From positions 1 to 5,354 of the forward strand of contig CAZLDQ010000308.1 in assembly GCA_964558295.1 (NCBI GenBank): a DNA stretch of 5,354 nucleotides, given 5' to 3'. Positions within the stretch are counted from its first letter, which is position 1, and each line of letters begins with the position of its first letter. A program made the position numbers and the translations under genes. Below, piece by piece: positions 5,296 through 5,354 of the stretch. A model generated the notes under the pieces. That model was not told where the DNA came from and made no database searches. It saw only the letters and a list, made by a program, of their open reading frames with translations. This stretch comes from JBDKTH01 sp964558295 (lineage in GTDB: Bacteria > Planctomycetota > Planctomycetia > Pirellulales > Thermoguttaceae).

Positions 5296-5354
5296 TTCTG
5301 CCCCCTGAACCCTAAACCCTGCCCTCTGAACCCTGCCCTCTGAACCCTGCCCTC
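5296..5354 (+). repeat. Heptamer-based tandem repeat, runs off the window edge
   Basis: From 5303 the sequence is in an unbroken 7-bp register: CCCTGAA, CCCTAAA, CCCTGCC, CTCTGAA, CCCTGCC, CTCTGAA, CCCTGCC, CTC (edge). A diverged unit TTCTGCC (5296..5302) precedes it. The right part is a higher-order 14-bp repeat, CCCTGCCCTCTGAA, with two exact copies (5317..5330, 5331..5344) and 10 bp of a third. There is no unique spacer, so it is not a CRISPR array. It resembles the short heptameric tandem repeats described in cyanobacterial intergenic regions. Full length is unknown because the window ends inside it. Confidence 0.9.

Noticed and set aside
5261..5308. 15-codon ORF starting ATGGCGGCC after an AGGAAG sequence
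   Set aside because: It runs through a hairpin into the heptamer repeat and stops there; too short and without any recognisable product.
5296..5354. CRISPR array
   Set aside because: The repeats are 7/14 bp and head-to-tail with no unique spacers, and no cas gene is present.

Overview
The window most likely comes from a planctomycete chromosome (Pirellulales-like). It is GC-rich. It carries a Ser/Thr kinase of the planctomycete type, with a short helical N-terminal region and a DMG in place of DFG. It also carries an exported archaemetzincin-like protease and a Gfo/Idh/MocA oxidoreductase with a Tat signal, a combination that is abundant in that phylum. The taxonomic call is an inference from protein style, since no rRNA or marker gene is present.

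Layout: a tail-anchored Ser/Thr protein kinase (minus strand, 52..1431) is transcribed away from an M54 archaemetzincin-family metalloprotease (plus, 1633..2559). They share a 201-bp intergenic region with a promoter candidate for each gene and an 8-bp perfect inverted repeat between them. Then follow a Tat-exported Gfo/Idh/MocA dehydrogenase (plus, 2769..4097) and a cysteine synthase, cysK (plus, 4313..5200). Gaps of about 0.2 kb, each with a plausible sigma-70-type promoter, separate the last three genes, so they look like single-gene transcription units rather than an operon. No gene-free stretch exceeds 300 bases.

After cysK the sequence runs into a heptamer-based tandem repeat (CCCTGAA / CCCTAAA / CCCTGCC / CTCTGAA) that continues beyond the window edge. 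A shorter tract of the same heptamers in reverse orientation lies just after the cysK stop, so the two can fold into a long imperfect stem.

No pathway obviously connects the four genes. Kinase, protease and dehydrogenase are all predicted to be membrane-anchored or exported; cysK is ordinary cytoplasmic sulfur metabolism. I see no defence system, CRISPR array, tRNA, rRNA or transposase. The points most worth a second look are the repeat at the right edge, the exported archaemetzincin with Ser in place of the motif Gly, the shared divergent promoter region, and a tiny Cys-ending upstream ORF overlapping the cysK start.
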